From: Sphingomonas beigongshangi
GTDB taxonomy: Bacteria; Pseudomonadota; Alphaproteobacteria; Sphingomonadales; Sphingomonadaceae
Direction of reading: 5' to 3'
DNA length: 64,000 nucleotides
Assembly: GCF_016820445.1 (NCBI RefSeq)
Contig: NZ_JADHDT010000002.1
Coordinates: forward strand, 1 to 64,000
Shown here in pieces: positions 62,185-64,000 of the stretch. Every line of letters starts with the position of its first letter. Positions within the stretch are counted from its first letter, which is position 1. Under the pieces are notes generated by a model. The model did not search any database. It was not told where the DNA came from and was given only the letters and a program-made list of their open reading frames with translations. The position numbers and the translations under genes were made by a program.

Positions 62185-64000
62185 ATGCTCAGTAAGACTG
62201 CGTTTTCCGTATTGCGTAACGGCATCTCGACCGTCGCGCTTCTCACCGCGATAACGGGCCCGGCGTTCGCCCAGGCGGCTGCGCCGACTGCGTCGCAGAG
62301 CGATCAGGCGGCAACACCGCAGACGCCGGCACAGCAGGACATCCAGGACCAGCAGGACGCCACGGCGCCCGGCGCGCAATCCGATCAGGGGCAGGGCGGC
62401 GATATCGTCGTTACCGGTACGCTGTTCCGCAATTCCAACGCGACCTCGCTGTCGCCACTGACGGTGCTGACCACGCAGACGCTCGAGCGCGCGAACATCA
62501 CCACGGTCAATGATGCGATCCGCTCGGTATCCGCGGACAGCGCCGGCTCGATCTCGACCGGCTTCCGCAACGGCTTCTCGGCCGGCGGCGCCGCGGTGTC
62601 GCTGCGTGGCCTCGGTGTTTCCTCTACCGTCGTGCTGATCGACGGCCTGCGCTCGGCCAATTTCCCGCTAAACGACGACGGCCACAATGCCTATGTCGAT
62701 CTCAACTCGATCCCGTTCAGCATCGTCGACCGCGTCGAAGTGCTCAAGGACGGCGCGTCGTCGACCTATGGCGCCGACGCGATCGGTGGTGTCGTCAACC
62801 TGATCACCAAGAAGCACTTCAAGGGTCTCGAAGGCTCGGTGCAGGGCGGTACGACGGAAAAGGGCGACGGCTCCCATTACCGCGCCACGCTGACGGCCGG
62901 CTACGGCGACTATCAGGCGCAGGGTTTCAACGTCTACCTGAACGGCGAATACACCTACGACGGCTACATCACCAACAACTCGCGGGGCTATCCGTTCAAT
63001 ACGCTCGACCTTCGCCCAAGCGGCCTGACCGATCGCAACCGCAACGATGACTCGCTGACGACGTCGAACCCGCAGGCGGTCGTGACCCGCGTCACGCAGA
63101 CCGACCTCAACAACCCGCTCGCCGGCGGCGTGGGTGCGCCGATCACGCCGCAATATCAGCTGCTCAATCCCGGCAGCTGCCCCTATGGCACCTTCACCGT
63201 CAACACCGCGACGTCGCAGGGCACCGGCTGCGCGCACAATATCGCCGACGAATACAACATCATCCAGCCGCGCCAGCAGCGCTATTCGGCGACGGGCCGC
63301 CTCAGCGTCCGTCTCAGCGACACCATCGAAGCCTATGCCACCGGCAGCTTCTCGCGGTCGGAAGTCAGCATCACCGGCGCACCGTCCAACATCCGCCAGA
63401 CGCAACCGTTCGGCGGCTCGCCGGCGCTCGCCTCGAGCAGCCCCGGCATCGTCCTGCCGGTCTATGTCTGCGCTTCCGGGGTGAACTGCGCGACAGCGGC
63501 GGACCGCCGTCTCAACCCGAACAACCCCTATGCAGCGGCCTTCGCGGCCAATCCGGGCCAAGGCGCCGCGCGCATCTACTATCTGTTCGGCGACATCCCC
63601 GGCGGTAGCGATCGCTATGTCAACGTCTACCGCGCGACGACGGGGGTCTCGGGCACGTTCGGCGACGGCTTCGGCTTCCGACTGGACGGCGTCTATGCAC
63701 GCGACGATTTCGGCGTCACGCAGCATGGCTTCCTCAACATCCAGGGCCTGCTGAACGCGGTCAACACCGGCGCCTACAACTTCGTCAATCCGCAGCTCAA
63801 TACCGCCGCGGTGCGCAACCAGATCTCGCCCGACGTCTTCACCAAGTCCTATTCGACGACGGCTGCGCTGGACGGATCGATCACCAAGGCGGTGTTCGCG
63901 CTGCCGGGCGGTGACCTCAACGTCGCGATCGGCGGGCAGGTGCGGCGCGAGACGCTGCTCAACCGCAACCAGAACGCCGGCTTGAACTTCTACAATCTCA
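62185..64000 (+). CDS. TonB-dependent receptor (partial; runs off the right edge)
   Basis: The frame is open for 605 codons to the end of the window. The protein has a signal peptide (ending AFAQ at about residue 31), a Gln/Ala/Asp-rich low-complexity stretch (about 32-72), then the TonB-box-like GGDIVVTGTLFRNS and a plug domain: LSPLTVLTTQTLERANITTV, AAVSLRGLGVSSTVVLIDGL and VEVLKDGASSTYGADAIGGV. Barrel strands follow. The SLRGLG-x-VLIDG and SSTYGADAIGGV pattern is common to a large sphingomonad and Xanthomonas receptor group with varied ligands. The C-terminal barrel is missing, so the substrate cannot be suggested. It is divergent from the hybrid kinase. Confidence 0.92.
   Translation, partial: MLSKTAFSVLRNGISTVALLTAITGPAFAQAAAPTASQSDQAATPQTPAQQDIQDQQDATAPGAQSDQGQGGDIVVTGTLFRNSNATSLSPLTVLTTQTLERANITTVNDAIRSVSADSAGSISTGFRNGFSAGGAAVSLRGLGVSSTVVLIDGLRSANFPLNDDGHNAYVDLNSIPFSIVDRVEVLKDGASSTYGADAIGGVVNLITKKHFKGLEGSVQGGTTEKGDGSHYRATLTAGYGDYQAQGFNVYLNGEYTYDGYITNNSRGYPFNTLDLRPSGLTDRNRNDDSLTTSNPQAVVTRVTQTDLNNPLAGGVGAPITPQYQLLNPGSCPYGTFTVNTATSQGTGCAHNIADEYNIIQPRQQRYSATGRLSVRLSDTIEAYATGSFSRSEVSITGAPSNIRQTQPFGGSPALASSSPGIVLPVYVCASGVNCATAADRRLNPNNPYAAAFAANPGQGAARIYYLFGDIPGGSDRYVNVYRATTGVSGTFGDGFGFRLDGVYARDDFGVTQHGFLNIQGLLNAVNTGAYNFVNPQLNTAAVRNQISPDVFTKSYSTTAALDGSITKAVFALPGGDLNVAIGGQVRRETLLNRNQNAGLNFYNL

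Noticed and set aside
1..64000. CRISPR arrays, rRNA genes, insertion sequences, prophage structural genes or riboswitches of known class
   Set aside because: None was seen: no regular repeat-spacer pattern, no transposase other than the integrase, and no recognisable cobalamin or TPP riboswitch core near the cob or thi genes.

Overview
The window is GC-rich DNA from an alphaproteobacterium, most probably a sphingomonad (Sphingomonas or a close relative). The evidence is a very large NAD-dependent glutamate dehydrogenase, the CobS/CobT/J-domain/BolA neighbourhood, the hisG-hisD-nusB-thiL order, a membrane pyrophosphatase, three TonB-dependent receptors and a hemicellulose locus containing tryptophan-halogenase-like flavoproteins. 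No database was searched. All assignments come from reading translations and motifs.

Layout. (1) 1-2683: end of a less GC-rich integrated element, with an unrecognised protein running off the left edge and a tyrosine integrase pointing away from the 3' end of a tRNA-Thr(CGU) gene, its likely attachment site. (2) 2886-8976: a PAS protein and NAD-glutamate dehydrogenase. (3) 9127-13543: an iron-uptake operon on the minus strand (siderophore receptor, PKHD hydroxylase, PepSY membrane protein) behind two Fur-box-like palindromes. (4) 13541-16419: small ribbon-helix-helix protein, AI-2E family permease, outer-membrane beta-barrel, small unknown protein. (5) 16538-24165: the conserved cobT-cobS-J protein-bolA group, interrupted twice: by a Phd/PIN toxin-antitoxin pair between cobS and cobT, and by an HxlR regulator with a three-VOC/SRPBCC cassette between cobS and the J-domain gene. 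(6) 24169-32841: GST, NUDIX, pirin, alpha/beta hydrolase, hisG, hisD, nusB, thiL and hppA. (7) 32942-59024: a hemicellulose-utilisation locus of about 26 kb. (8) 59199-61685: hybrid sensor kinase. (9) 62185-64000: start of another TonB-dependent receptor.

The hemicellulose locus has a plus-strand run (CE20-like acetylesterase, GH27, SGNH esterase, GH31, GH35, GH10, small secreted beta protein). A 1146-residue TonB receptor on the minus strand is divergent from a translationally coupled operon of three flavin-dependent halogenase homologues and a GH9 glucanase. Next come GH115 alpha-glucuronidase, a two-enzyme esterase/deacetylase fusion and a GH1 beta-glucosidase. The enzyme set fits deacetylation and depolymerisation of xyloglucan (CE20, GH31, GH35, GH9, GH1) and glucuronoxylan (GH10, GH115, esterases), with products imported through the TonB receptor. 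The halogenase trio welded to GH9, with a middle paralogue that has lost the hallmark residues, is the least explained part of the window.

Regulatory observations include a long hairpin that buries the ribosome-binding site and GTG start of the CE20-like gene, an 11-bp sequence shared by two hemicellulase promoters, tandem Fur-like boxes and a 10-bp-arm inverted repeat in front of the toxin-antitoxin pair.
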